The notes beneath the pieces are model-generated. The model was not told where the DNA came from and did no database searches. It saw only the letters and a program-made list of their open reading frames with translations. 64,000 nt of DNA from assembly GCA_039545295.1 (NCBI GenBank), contig BCIK01000014.1, forward strand, positions 538,976-602,975, written 5' to 3'. The DNA comes from Udeniomyces pyricola (Eukaryota; Basidiomycota; Tremellomycetes; Cystofilobasidiales; Mrakiaceae). Numbering within the stretch: the first letter of the stretch is position 1; each line of letters starts with the position of its first letter. Of the stretch, positions 32,870 through 45,882 are shown piece by piece. Both the position numbers and the translations under genes were made by a program.

Positions 32870-35800
32870 ATGAACAACAAGCGGCCCCATTCCTCCGTCT
32901 ACGGCGCTCCGCCCGTGCCAGCTCCCCCGACAGCTCCGGCCCCTGCCCCCATGGCCGGCCCTCATCAACCAGGAACGCCTGCTACAGGTCAACCCGACTA
33001 CAGCGCTGCCTGGGCTGCTTACTATGCTGTACGGTCATCTCTGCATGCTCCAAACACAAACTCATTCAGCCTCCTTAACAGCACACCCCAGCGCCCAGAT
33101 CCCATCCTGACATTTGCTCTGCCTTTCTTTCCACCCACCCTGCCTGTCTCGCCGTCCTCCCTTGTCTGGACTCTCTCCCTTGTCTGACTCGCATCGATTG
33201 ACGCGACGGTCCTTTGCCACTAATCCTCAACGTTATCATCCCCTCACCCAGCAACAAGGACAAGCTCAAGCTGCCGCACAAGCCGCCATGACTCCCCAGC
33301 ATGTTCAGCCTCAGCCAGCTTACCATCACCCTCAGGTACGTCAACGCGTTCAGGTCCATTCTTCATCTCGCACTTCTGCTCTGTGCATATGTCTATCCTC
33401 TCGTTGGCTTTTTGCCCCAAGTTCACGTGATCATGTCCGCGTCGAGTTCATGGCTAATCAGAGATTCTCTTACGCCATGGTATATCTGTCCATCAGCCCG
33501 CGTACCCTTACGGTCAACCCCAGCCTCAGCAACCGATGGCCGCCCCTTACAACCCAACGCCGTACCAACCTCAGCCTCATCCTCAGCAACCGCATCCTCA
33601 ATCTCAGCCTCCTTACCCTGCCCCTCAAAATTACCGACCAGGTCAACCGCTCCAGCAGCAACCTCAATCCTATGCTCCAGCTCCGCTGCCCCCTCCCCCT
33701 CAGCCGATGCAGCAGCAGCAGCAGCAACAGCAATCGCCGTATACCCCCTCATCGGCACCCAACTTCCCCGCCGTTGCTCCCATGCAAAGTTACCCTCCTC
33801 AACAGGGTTACCCTTCCCAACCACCGCCGCCTTCGTACCCGAGTCGATCGGCCGGACCGCCTCTCCCGATCCGAGGGAGTGGCCCTCCCTTGCCCTCGGG
33901 ACCAGGTCCCTCGCAGCCTTTGAGGCCTTCGTACGTCCCCCCAGTCCCTCAACAGTCCCCGCCGGGAGGTTTCCCTCCCGCCAAGAGACAAAGGTTTGAT
34001 CAGTCGGGCCCGCCAGGTGAAGGTGGATGGGATAGCCATGACCGAGGAATTCCTCGAGCGGGTCCCATGGCCGGAGGGGGTGGTGCCAGCGCCGGGTACG
34101 GCCCTCGTTCGTCTGCTGGCCGACAGCCGGTCGACGATGGACCCTCGAGTGGAGGAGCATACCCTAGCCTTTCTTCGCGCAACGATCGTGGCAGTGACTT
34201 CTTTGGCGGTTCCAACGATGGACGCGATGGCATGGGCATGGGAGGAATGTCCTCGAGAGGGGGGAGAGGGGGATATGGGGACCGCTTGGAACGAGCTGAG
34301 CGAACGAGCACGATGCCCATGTCTATGTCCATGAGAGGCGGTAGCACGAGGGGTGGCGGAGGCGGCACTGGGCGAGGGGGTTACGGTGCAAGTGGCACCA
34401 AAGACGACCGATACGAAGATTCCTTCGCCGACTCAGTTAGAGGCGGATTTGCTGGCCGAGGCAGGGGCAGAGGCATCTCTCGAGCTAGCCCTCCTCCAAC
34501 CATTGGTCGAGGCGCATCCTCTGCCGCACTTCGTGGAGATAGAGGAGGGTTCCGAGGGAGAGGCGAGTCTCGTTCTTCGTCCTCTCTTTGCCCCCCTACT
34601 CCTTTTCCCCTTCCTCCCTGTTTTTTTTTCTCCTTCTTTTCTTCTTCTCTTTTTTGTCTTCATGGTCTCGCCCTGACTTGTTCCGACTGTTGACCCTGTC
34701 GTTGATCAATCGTATTGGCGCGTGCTGATCATGATTTCCCTTACTGTCTTTCTTTGTGACATCCATCTCTCCCTCTCTTACACCCACCGTTTGGGCGCAT
34801 CTCACATTCATCCTCTCAGGTGCTCGAGGCGGAGCATTTGCCTCTTCGTTTCACCACACACCCGACGCCCCTCGTGGTCCTTCCAAAGGTCGCAACGCCG
34901 CCAAGATCAAGGACGACTCGTCTGCTCCGTCCTCGCTCTCCGCCGCCAACGCCATCGACACGTCCAGTAAGCAGAGCAGGAAAGAGAAAGCTCAAGAGGA
35001 GAAGCGTACCGTCACGGACTTCAAAATTGTCGGACTCGAGCTGCCGGAGCTCGCGTGGCGATGGGGTTTGGTTCCTGAGAAGGAACGCGAGGAAGAAGGC
35101 AAGAAGAGGAAGGCGGATGGAACTGAGGCTGGAGGTGAGTCGGCCATGATTGCCTGTTTGTTTATCGCTTGACTTGTGCTGGCGTTGTGTCACGATCAAA
35201 GTTTTGATTCGTTTCAACACTCCTACCTCCGCCCCCCCCCCTCCCTTTCTCCCCCCCCTCTCAATAAATCTCCCACATATTACTCCCTTTCCCTTGCCTG
35301 TCCTAGATACCACCACAAATCCTGAAGCTGCCACTCACGCGGCCAAACACCGAACCTCTTACTTCCTCGTACATGGCAAAGAAACAACCGACCGCTCCGA
35401 GGTTTCGTCCAGAGAGATCAACCGGCTCCGCATTTACTTTGATTCTCCCGCCGGCCAGGGGCCCGGGGAGAAGCGAGGCCGAGGCGGGATTGAGGGTCAC
35501 CGTGCGAATCCGAACGTGCCCAAGAAGGGTGCCGCCGCTGCGAACCGAGCGACTCAGGCTGCTGCTGCTGCTGTTTCCGCCGAGACGAGTTCACCTTCCT
35601 TGACGGCAACACCGACAACCGCCCTCAGTACGGACGAAAAACCTAAAGATAAACCCGACTCAACCGCGGCTGAAGAAAAGCTGAATGAGACCGTCGACGA
35701 AGAGGAGCTCGACGGCGAACCGATGGAAGACAACCTTGTCCATCTTGCGGGAGCCAAGGACGAAGACGCGACCGCTGTTGATGGTGAAGATCTTGTCGAA

Positions 35801-38251
35801 GAGCTTGTGACTGAGGGTGTTGAAGACCTCGAAGAGGCCGACACGACTAAGCCGACGCCTCTTGCCGTTGACCCAGACGTCTATTCAGCCTTTGCCGAAC
35901 TCCTGTCGTCACCTCCCGACTCGACGTTCACCTCAGTCGACCATCCCACCCCAGTGAACGACACCTCGATAGCTGCCACTACCCTTGATCGGCCCGACGA
36001 TGCCGAGGATGCTGGAGACGTTTCCATGACCAGCGCTCGAAGCCTGGGCGAGCTTGCAACGGCGAGTCTTCCATCCGTGGAAGATGGCATCACGATATCG
36101 CAAGCCGCTGATTCCAACCAAGCAACCATCGACCAAATCGCTTCTACCGATACCCCCGCCAATGAAGAGGTGTCTATCCCTGCCGACGCGAGCGGGGTCG
36201 AAACTGCCCCTAGCGCCCCTGTTTCGTCAGATCATCCTTTAGAACCTCCTACATCGCCCCGCAAGCCTCATCCTTACACAAACAACCCCGTCGAAAACCC
36301 CCGCTCGCCATCCCCGACGACGTCTCATCTCGCGACCGAGCACCCTGTCCCCACAGCTCCTTCTGCCACGCCTTCTGCCGTCAGCACTGTCCCCCATACG
36401 CCTGCTTCTGGCGTGACGACTCACGTCGCACCGACAGCCCAAGAACTTCGAGACGAAAAGTCGTTCCCTATCTACACCGGTCCGGAGCCTTCACCGAACC
36501 GCGTCTCGATCCTCTACCAGCAATGCTCGAGGCGACTCTGCATTGATGCCGAGGTCGTTGAACGCGTGAGAGTCTCGCGGGCCGAGGGCAAAGTCGAGTT
36601 TACGATTCGATGGAGGAAAGGTGAGAAGGAAAGCGCGAGCGCCGTCGTGAAATCGGCTACGCCGACGGGTCCGAGCGCTGCAACGGCTGTCGAGGCCTCG
36701 GCGGAGGAGGCAGTTGCTGTCAAACAAGAGGTTAAGGAGGATCCTGCCATCAAGTTTGAGGCCCTCGATGAGGACGAGAGAGATCGATTGGACGAGAAGC
36801 GAGCCACGTCGCCCATGAAGATTTCAAGTCCGGTCAAAACGCAGCAGGAAACTACGGCCATCCCCCCTTCGACGCAGGCTGAGTCTAAAGTGCCTTCCTC
36901 CGTGCCTCCAACCGGTCCATCCAAAGCTGCAGCCCCTCAGCAGATCGGAGGGAGCCAATCACCGGTTGATAACCGAACGTGGGATATATGCCGAGGATTC
37001 TTGGTAAGTGCTATCTCTGCGCTATCGACAACTTATCTTTGGGACGAGGCTGATCCATTAATGCCTTCTGACATCTCCTGTCCTCTCCTTTCTCTCAGAT
37101 GGAGGAGCTTAAAGATCTCGACTCACCCGATGCCCAGTTCCAACCCATCACGCTCGAAGGCCTTCAGGATCTTTACGACGAGGTTGAGGACCCTAAGCTC
37201 TTCGGCTGGACGCCTCCCATCCACAAGCTCATCTCCCCTCAATCACTTCCCGACGCGTCCTATCCGGAACTGAAATGCGAGACGTTCAAGGTCATCGCTT
37301 ACCTCGACCAGGAGCGACCGTTGAGCGAGCCGAAATGGATCAAAATGGGCAACGTCGAGGAATGGCTTGAGGAATTGTTTGGACCCGTCAAGGATGGGAA
37401 AGGGCTCGGTTGGAGAGGAAAATTTGAAATTCTTGATCCGGAACCGGTATGTATCTCTGAAACTCCTTTGATCTCTGTCTTTCATGTTGAACCCTCTCTG
37501 ACCGATCTTTTCAACATGTTGTCTCTTCCCTCGCTGGTGGGTATCTTTTATCGTCTCAGCCCTCGACGCCGACGATCCAAACCGTGCTCGACGGCTGGTC
37601 GATGAATTCGACTGTCGGAGGAGCCCGCGAGCGCCGCAAGTTTGTCAAGACTCACCTTCTCGCCGAACCAGATAACCTGTTTGAGATCCTCCTCCGCCTC
37701 GTTCGAGGCGACCGAGCCGGAAGTAGCAACACCAACAACAACAACAACAACAGCGGTTCTAACAGTAATAACAACACCAACAACGGCGTTGGTTCTTCTG
37801 CGTCTTCTTTGAACTCGTCCTCGACGGGTGGCGGTGCGATGCCGATCGCATCTAACACGCTCCAAGGCCCACTCGCTGCGGCCGTCAAGCCGAACAGCCA
37901 TTATGCCGCCAGTCAGAACCATATCAGTTTGAGCGTTCTCGCGTTGCTCAAGATGACAAAGGAAATGGCCGACAAGGCCGGCGTCAAGAAGAATGTGGTC
38001 GATGACCAGGTCGCCGATAGTCAGTCATCGTCCCTTCTTTTTTTGGGGGGGGGATTCGGCTTTTTTTTGTCTCCCTTTCTTTTTCTTTCCTCTACTGACT
38101 GATGTTCTCTTTCCTTCTGCTTTGTTTTTCTCCATACATCCCATCCTTCATTCGTTGCTGCGTCATCACAGTCATCCGATCGCTGCCTCAACATCTCATC
38201 TTTAAAAGCGTCGACGGCATGTTCCGAGAAACTCAACGCGCCAGCAACTAA
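32870..38251 (+). CDS. Large Q/P-rich and RGG-containing orphan protein
   Basis: No named family recognised. Exons 32870-33028, 33252-33335, 33497-34571, 34820-35134, 35307-37003, 37099-37446, 37560-38019 and 38172-38251 keep phase and give about 1405 residues. The N-terminus is Pro/Gln-rich, then follows an RGG/GRG-rich stretch typical of RNA-binding proteins. A conserved-looking block has TVTDFKIVGLELPELAWRWG. A long acidic/Ser/Thr region follows, then RVSILYQQCSRRLCIDAEVV, VEFTIRW and a folded C-terminal part with VIAYLDQERPLSEPKWIKMG, VEEWLEELFG, VLDGWSMNS and LLRLVRGDRAGS, then an Asn-rich run. The last exon ends SLPQHLIFKSVDGMF. I associate this C-terminal pattern with uncharacterised basidiomycete proteins. 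The start at 32870 is preferred, although the frame is open upstream to a minisatellite ATG at 32675. The exon 3 donor (34571) is the least certain. Confidence 0.8.
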
Positions 38252-38854
38252 ACAAATCTTTTTTTTCTTTTACTTCTACTTCTGCTTCTTCCTCTTCTTT
38301 TTATTTATTTTATCATTGATCTTTTTTCTTTTTCTTCTTCTCCTCTTTCTGTTTTGTCGTCCTTGCTCTATTTATTTTTATTTTTTTTGGTTGATCGCCT
38401 ATCTCAGAAATGTCGTCCTTCTTCCTACCTCTTCTTTAATCGACCTTGTCCTCTTTCTTCTTCTTCTTCTTTTTCTTCTATCCTTTTCGCTTGTTTTTTT
38501 TTCTTCTCCTGCTTTTCCCGCCCTCTTCGGCTCCTCTTTCATCCTCTTCCCCGGGTCTTCAAAAGCAAAACCAAAAATAAGGGAAGGGGGGAAGGGGGAC
38601 CTTATAAATGGGATCGGACGAGCCATGATACGTTTCCAACAACTCACGGGCCAAGCGCCGGGGGGAAGGAGAAGGAGGGGAGGGAAGGACAATGATGATG
38701 CCATACTACTTGGATTCTTACAACATCTAACATAATGGAAGAAAAGAAGAAGAAGAAAAAAATTCTTAAAAAAAAAAAAAAAACCCAATGAAACCAACTC
38801 CCTCACTTCTTCCCCCCCCCCCCTCCCCTTCCTTTCCCTGCGTGGTCTCCCTCT
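38252..38854. other. Convergent intergenic region, T-rich then A-rich
   Basis: About 600 bp between two 3' ends. A long T/C-rich stretch (38255-38530) is followed by A-runs (38755-38783) and a C run (38812-38823). No gene recognised. Confidence 0.5.
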
Positions 38855-41800
38855 TTATAGACCGAGATCTTTCTCGATCATCCTCCTCGCGATAGGGTGG
38901 TAGAACCCTTGGTGTTGGATGAACGTCTCCCGGGCGAGCGAGCGGTCGACTTGGGCGAGCGCTTTAAAGATCGGTCGGCCTGAAAAAAAAAAAAAAAAAA
39001 AAAGAAAAAAAAAACGGTCCGAGTCGGAGCCATGGAAGGAAATGAAAGCGAGAGAGGGAAAGAGAGAAAAAAAAGAGAGAGATATATATATATATATATA
39101 TATATGGAAGGATAAGGCAGGAAAGGAGGAAGAGGAACGGATTTTGGGGGGTCAGTTTCATGTACTGCAGCCAGCCCTTAACTATATAAAATAGAATAAA
39201 AAGAGTAGAAGAAAATCCTTTTTTTTTCTTCCTTTTTATGGGGAGGGGGGAAAGAGGGGGGAGGGGGGGGGGGAACTGACAAAACTTCATGCGTCCTTTA
39301 TCCGTGACCCAATTCGCGGCCGGTTTCTTGTACGCTTCGACGTTTGCCCCGAGCGCAATCATATAAAACCTAAATGCCAACTCTGCGTTCTTCGCTTCAG
39401 CCAACTTGTAGACCTCATCGAGTCTTTCGACCGCTCGCTTCGACAACGGTCGATCGCTAACCGGAACGTCGTCGTCGTCGTTGCCACCGTTTTGTTGTTG
39501 GGTGGTGAGAGAGGTAGAAGTGGAAGGGAGGAGTTTTTCGAGGAAGACGATGGTCTGGGATGCTTGGAAGGAAGCTAGATCGGAAGGATCGAATCGGTCG
39601 AGTTTCGAAGGGTCGTTCCCGCGTGAAGCTTCGTGCCATTCGGACGCGAGGGCGTAAGCCTGGTCGAGTGCATCATTCAAAGAGGCGAAAGAAAAGAAAA
39701 GACCAAAAAGAAAATAGGAAGAGAAAAGACGAACCGTTAGCAAAGAGAAAGGAAGAAGGGAAAAAAAAAAAAATTAGGATAGAGAAAAAGACGTTTGATG
39801 CTTCTTCTTCTTCTTCTGTTTCCTCTTCTGTTTCCTCTTCTGTTTCTTTCCTTCTTGTCGAGATTCTTCTCCTGTTCCTTCCTCTTCCACTTCCCGCCTC
39901 TGAGTACTTTAAACATGAGATAAAACATAGAAAAGAAAGAAAAAACTCACCTTATCAGCCAACGACGTATCGTAAACCATGTCGACGGGCAACGTCGTTC
40001 CTTCGCCATGCAACCACGCCTGCCAATCGATCGTATCGAGCTTGTCAACGGCCTCGGTCCCACCGTGCTCGCGCCAGAACGCATAGAGGTGATCGTACCA
40101 CTGCTGAGTATCGATCGCTCGGTCGGCAAACGTCGAAGTGTAGGCTAGAGAAGAAAGAAAAAAAATATCAAGATGAATGAATGCGAGTGGAAATCGAACG
40201 TATGTCCAAGAAAGAAAGAGCCTCTTTGAAAACGGGAGAACACGAGACAGGAGAAGATAGCTAGATGGAAATGAAACCCCCCAAAGGTTTTGCACCGGTA
40301 GGCGTACATTTGACATAAGGCAGGAAGACGTCGAGTCCTCCGAGAGTTTGCTCGAGGAGCAGGAGAAGGTTGGCACCCTTAGAAAGATAGCAAAATAATA
40401 ATAATCGAGATGTCAAGTCATTGAGCGATGAAACGAGCCAAGAAACCAAAGTTCAAAGAAATGGCGATGGTAGCAAGTCCATCCGTCCGTCACGACGTCT
40501 GCAGCGTCAAGTAAATCCCTCGACGTTCTTGTTTCCCGATTCATCTTCGAATCGCATGCTCTCCTTTTGTCGTGTCCGAGTCAGAATCGGAATGAATGGA
40601 ACGTACCTTGTTGTACGGCACGCTCGAGAACGCATCGTCCGGATCCTCTCCTTCCTCATACTTGACGACCAGCCGCTGGAACCGGCCTTGACCCTTCTCC
40701 TCGTAACCGTTCAAGGACTCCTGGAGGGCCTTGGCACCAATGACGTACGATAACCCTCGGGCGGCAGGTCCATGGGCGGTGTGGATGATGAGACGTTCCA
40801 TGTAAGTCGTCCATCCTTCGTTGAGCCAGAAGGAAGACCAATCGGCGCAACCGATCGTGTTGCCATACCAGCTATGAGCGATTTCTAAACAATCCAAGAA
40901 AAAAAAGAAAAAAAAAACCCAACAACAACAACAACAAAAAAACAGATGAGTGTTATCAATTTCAGATCCAGCTGGTTTAATTCTTTGCGTGTTGTCTTCT
41001 TTAATAGATAATAGACAAAGAAGCGTTCACACCAGAGGGTACGAACCATGAGCGACGACATCGACGAGCGATCGATCTCCCGCCAACAACGTTGGCGTCA
41101 TAAACGTCACTTGACCTTCCATCCCACCGAACGGGAACGAGTTGGGTAGCGAAAGCAAGTCGTACGAGCCCCACTTGTAAGGGAACCCAGTCAACGTTTC
41201 GGCAATGTGCACGAATCTTTTGAGGTTTGATAACGCACAAGAGAGAAAAAAAAAAAAAAAAAAAACGTCGTCATGTCAGTCCCAGAACGAGCAATTTTAA
41301 AAGGGTGAAAAAGAAGCGAGGGAGCGTATGAGAGACATAAACTTGGGGGGGGGGGNGGGGGAATGAGAAAAGAGGTTCACTTGGCGGTGTCCTTGGAGAA
41401 CTCCCAGAATGCGGCGTCCATGCTCTCCGGCTTCATCAGACACACCAGAGAGGGTCAAGCGAAACGCAAACGTAAGGGTTATATCCTCGAAAGCGAACAA
41501 AAGAAAAGAAGAACAAAAGACATGAGCGACTCGAGATGACTTCAAAGTCTTTGCTATATATGACATCCCCGTTTGTCTTTTTTTTGTAACCTCTTCTTTT
41601 TAAACCTTTTTTTTATATAGCAATCCCGAATCGTTGAGGGAGGGGGGGGGAGACAAGTTTGGAGCAAAGTAAAACGCTAATGAGACCAAGAGAACGTACC
41701 TCTGTCCATACACCCGATGTCCACCTTCCCTCCGAGATTGATGAATCAAACTCCCTGTAAACCAAATCGCCCGCAGCGATCGCGACAAGATACGATGGGA

Positions 41801-42763
41801 CCCTAACCGGTTGATCGTATCGATAGGTAACCTCTTCTTCGCCTGGGTGAATGATGGCGTCGACGGGAGGCGAGATTCGTTTGGCGGCCATGAGGACGGG
41901 CAGACGGGAGCGAACGGAAGAGGAGAAGGTTGTCTTGATAGATGGCGTGTCGAGACAAGGGAAAAGCGATCGAGAGTGGATTGCTTCGGATTGAGAGTAG
42001 AGATAAGGATGAGAACCACCTTTGGTTTGTCTTTTGACAAAACGAGAAGGAGGAAAGGAGAGAATGGAGAAAGTAAAGTGATTTTTTTTTTATATACAGG
42101 AGTAAGGAAAGTCGCGACACGTTCCAATCTTGTCAGCTGACGCTTCGATACGAAATCTTCGCTTTCTATTCAGTATCATCTTCTCCGAAACAGGAAATGA
42201 AAGCACCCACTCGGCAGTAAGCCATCCCAGTGCGGTACAATCCTTGGTAGTCGAATAGTGGACGGTGAGGTTGAAGGTCGTCTTGGGGGCCAGCTCTCTG
42301 GGGAGCGCGATGTGCAAAGCCGAGCCGAGAACTTCGTGACGCGGCTTGAGGGCAAACTGATATGAATGAATACAAACGAAAAGTGAAAAAAAGGGTGTAT
42401 GAGTGACTGGACGTTCAACTTGATGGGTAGCAGAAGCGGATGCAAAGCGCAGAGAGATGGTGAAGCCGGCCGCTCGAGAACGGGCGAAATCATCAACGAA
42501 AGGAGGATCAGCCCCGCCATTCGCACCTGGACCTCTTCCTGTTGATCCAGTTCGATCTTGTAGATCTCGAGGTCTCTCGTGTCGAGAATGATGGTTTGGA
42601 TGCTGTTCTCTCCGACGACGACCATGTCATGGCGGACGGATCCCGACACGAGCTGCTTGTCAAAGTCAACGTGCCAATCGAGATGGAGATGGCCGGTCTG
42701 GACGTCGTGGTAGTTGGAGTATGTGGCGAGATCGCGCGATGGTTGCCGATGGAGGTTGGACAT
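38855..42763 (-). CDS. LTA4H: Leukotriene-A4-hydrolase-type M1 aminopeptidase
   Basis: Zinc aminopeptidase/epoxide hydrolase of the LTA4H branch of family M1, cytosolic. It begins [18 protein letters not shown] at 42763; an in-frame upstream ATG at 42865 would add a Leu/Pro-rich stretch and is less likely. Visible in order: [15 protein letters not shown], a second beta domain ending [18 protein letters not shown], the catalytic domain with [29 protein letters not shown] and, 18 residues after the second His, the Glu in LNEGW (complete HEXXH-18-E zinc site), then the helical C-terminus with RMKFCRPIFKAL and [14 protein letters not shown]. The intron at 40885-41046 splits the zinc motif between H and E and uses a GTTCGT donor. 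The exopeptidase motif normally GGMEN reads GGMEG. The last coding exon is 38979-38855, after a 301-nt intron full of homopolymers and a TA12 tract. An N at 41356 lies in an intron. Confidence 0.93.
39082..39105. repeat. (TA)n microsatellite in an LTA4H intron
   Basis: About 12 TA units inside the last intron of the aminopeptidase gene, flanked by GA- and A-rich sequence. Confidence 0.9.
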
Positions 42764-43102
42764 GGCGGGATGAGGATGGGTCAAGTCAGGATGGGTTGGT
42801 CGGAGTAAGGACAACAGTGGAAGGAGCAGGTTGGTCGAAGAGGGCCACAGGAAGGGAAGAAGCATGTTGGTCGTCGGATATAAGCATGGATATCAAACAT
42901 CATGGTCTTCTCCGAAACCACCCATGCGGCGGCACAGCGACCTTATGCAATGTACGGAGTAACTAGTGTGACCGGCACTATATATATATATATATTTATT
43001 TCCTCAGTCATGATGCTCAGAAAGGAACATATTTGCTTAAATTCTTGATCATTCGATCGACCTGCAAGTCAACCCAATACATCAACTTTGATCAACTGAT
43101 CA
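42764..43102. other. Intergenic: LTA4H leader and 3' end of TBC gene
   Basis: 339 bp between two minus-strand genes. A TA tract lies around 42980-42994. No other feature recognised. Confidence 0.5.
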
Positions 43103-45882
43103 TCAACAACTATCCAACTCCCTCTCAACCAACCTTCCAAACGCACTCTCCTTCCACTCCGTTTCCTCCAACATCTTGAACACCTTTGCTTCTTCGATGC
43201 CGTACATTCGACCTCCTCCTGTCAGCATCTCCTCCTGTCCCGTCGGAAGCTCTACGTCTGCCGTCACCATCTCGGCTGACAGCTTCCGCCCGCCGCCCGC
43301 AAGCCCAAACGTCACAGGCGAGAGCGAGGAGAGAGGAGGGATGACGATCGACTCTCCCCGCAGAACGGCAGATAGTTCATCCGACGATGGGTCGTACAGC
43401 CTACAATCCAGAAGAATCGAGGTATGAATTTGAAAGAAGAAAAAAAGAAGAAAGAAAAAAAAAAGAACAACAACATCCAATGATCGTTAGATTTTCATTC
43501 CAATCTGTCAAGCATGGGGCTTGAGTCAGAACGGTAATGTCAAGAAGAAGAAAAAAAAATCCCACACATCACGTACCGATGCTCCATCGATTTCAACAAC
43601 GCGATACACGTCCGAAAGATGAACCCATCGCCCTCGAGAAAGATTTGGTCCCAGACGCGACACAATGGCTCGAACGTGAGCTGCTCGACGAACATGGTTC
43701 GAAACCAGGATTCGGGCACTTTGAGTTGATGCGACGAGAGATTGTAATATACTTTTGAGCGGAAGAATGCAAAGGGAAAACGACAGGCAGGCGAGATGCA
43801 GAAGGAAATAGAAGACGTGAGAAGGTGATGATTCACAAAACAAATTTGAACAGGAAGTGACTATCAAAAGAGCCTAAAGAGGTATTCAACACATACCTTT
43901 GGGCAACGCGTCCGCACACAGCGTTGAAAGTACTCGGTAGTAAGCGTCGACCTCATCCCTTCTGCCCGGGTCGTAAAAGGCCCGGAGACAGCTGGAGGTC
44001 GCAAGGAGATTGAGGAGGGATTTCCAGGCTGATTGGATGGGATTGAATTCGGTTTGGCCGATAGAACCAAATATGGAGAAACAAAACGTGTAGAGTACAG
44101 AGAGACGTCAGGAAAATCAGGATGTAGAATTGACGTCCAAGAAGAGCAGCGCACGGGGAGGCGAGGAGATTTGGTTGAAGGAGTTAAAAAAAAAAAAAAA
44201 CATACCCGCCCCTGCCGGCATGTTTAGCAGCATGGTGCCCGCTATGAGATGGACGCCCGATTGATAGCCTAGTCCCTCGTCAGACCTAGCCTGATGCTCA
44301 ACAAAGGCGTCAGATGATCCAGGTTAAGGCCAAAATTCCATCGGTACAGCGACCGATAGCACACCCATTCAGGCTCTCGCCGACCGATGCAACACTCAGT
44401 ACTCACCACGAACCAAGCTCCCAGAAACTCGCGTAGCGAATCATACATGGCACGTCCGGCTCCCACATCGCCTCCTTTGCTAAACACCCTCAGGCCCGGC
44501 CAGGCAGAAGATGCGTCCCTCTCGATTTGGGCGAGCACCGTCGTTGAGAACGTGCCTTTTTCGAGCGAGATTTCAAAGCGGCGTACATGCGATGCGTACG
44601 AGCCTGGAAGAGGGATAACGGGATGGAATCAGTCAAATGAGAGGTGTGAGCGCGTTCGTTGACTGCGTAAAACTGGAGGTTTTGCGCAGCAAGCTATGCT
44701 GAGGTCCTTGGTCTTCCCCGCTCCTTGATCTAGACTAGCCCGGATGTACGTGTCTGAAGAAGCATATCAACCAAGGAGGGAAGAGATGAACGACAGGGAA
44801 GGATGACAACCTGACGCCGACTAACCTTGGCCCAAAGATGACGCATTGCCAATCGCCTTTTCCCATACCTCCCCTCTAAACCGACCAGGAACGCCTTCCC
44901 ACCATTCCTTCCTCATTTCTGGATCGTCCGAGACGATCTTCTTTGCTGATCCTTTGAGAATCTTTTCTTGCCAAACGCCTAAACGCTCTGCCTGTCGTAT
45001 TCGCTTCGATTCGGCCTGGGCGATGGCTTTCGTTTTGAGGGCGGCTTCGTGTTCTTTGGACGCGGCCATCATCCGGTTCCACGTTTGGAGATGAGCGTCA
45101 TCTTCGGAGCGAGGCTTAGGGGGAAGATATGAAGGTCGAGTCTTGGACAGAACACGCTCGAGGATGGATGGACCGGATGCGGGCCTGGGGGTAGAAGAAG
45201 GTCGGCGAGCAGAAGAGGTAGATGAGGGAGGACAGGACCCATCTGAGGTCCCGCCGATACCTCCTTGGGGGGTCGAGGGTAGTGAGAGAGTAGGGTGATT
45301 TGATGTGGATGGTAAAGGTACTGGTCGCTTGAGAGGAGAAGGGGTTTTGGCAGGTTGCGAAGAGGACGCGGCGGAAGTTGAAGGCAGATGGTTGCTCGAA
45401 CCGGACGCAGGCGAAGAGGTGTGAGAGAAGCTGGTGCGTCCGTTGGTGATGCTACGTTGGGATCGGTGGCCGTGGCCGTTGGTAGGATGGTGGCCGTTGG
45501 TTGATGGGAAGGAAGAAGAGGAAGATGAAGCGAGGGCGTTTGGGTTGGAGATGGAGGAGCGAGAGGTATGGAAGAAGCGATGGGAATGGGAGCTTGACGT
45601 CGAAGCTTTCAGTTGAGCAAGGGAACCCTGAGAACCGCCTGACTCGCCCACGACAGGGTTTATGGTGGGTGCTTCGGAGATGGCAATGGATTCGAATCGG
45701 TCGGTGGGCGGACTGGCGGACCGGGAGGGAAGCAACGGAGGTGACACTGCAGTTGGCGTCGTAGAGGAAGCCGGTGTCGATAGGGCATCACTCTCGATGG
45801 GGGTGTCGTGGAAGGATGGGAGAGGCGGGATGGAAGCCGTTGATGACTGGCGACTGATGGCGGGAGGATGGGATAGGGACAT
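43103..45882 (-). CDS. TBC-domain protein, TBC1D12/14-like, probably not a GAP
   Basis: TBC domains normally stimulate GTP hydrolysis by Rab proteins. The first exon (45882-44826) encodes a 250-residue Ser/Pro-rich N-terminus, a basic helical stretch and WWEGVPGRFRGEVWEKAIGN, the standard TBC opening. Exon 2 (44603-44407) contains LAQIERDASSAWPGLRVF and YDSLREFLGAWFV. The next exon has DEGLGYQSGVHLIAGTMLLNMP; later parts read LSSHQLKVPESWFRTMFVEQL, CRVWDQIFLEGDGFIFR and LLKSMEHR, all good TBC matches. The arginine-finger motif IxxDxxR reads I-E-R-D-A-S-S (Ser385 where Arg is expected), and the YxQ glutamine finger reads Y427-Q-S. Both catalytic residues therefore appear absent. The C-terminus ends LVERELDSC. 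Overall similarity to the TBC1D12/14 group is inferred from the GN after EVWEKAI and the GG following VFSK. Confidence 0.86.

Noticed and set aside
42764..42865. N-terminal extension of the aminopeptidase as a signal peptide
   Set aside because: The Leu/Pro-rich stretch is interrupted by prolines and the family is cytosolic; start at 42763 fits better.
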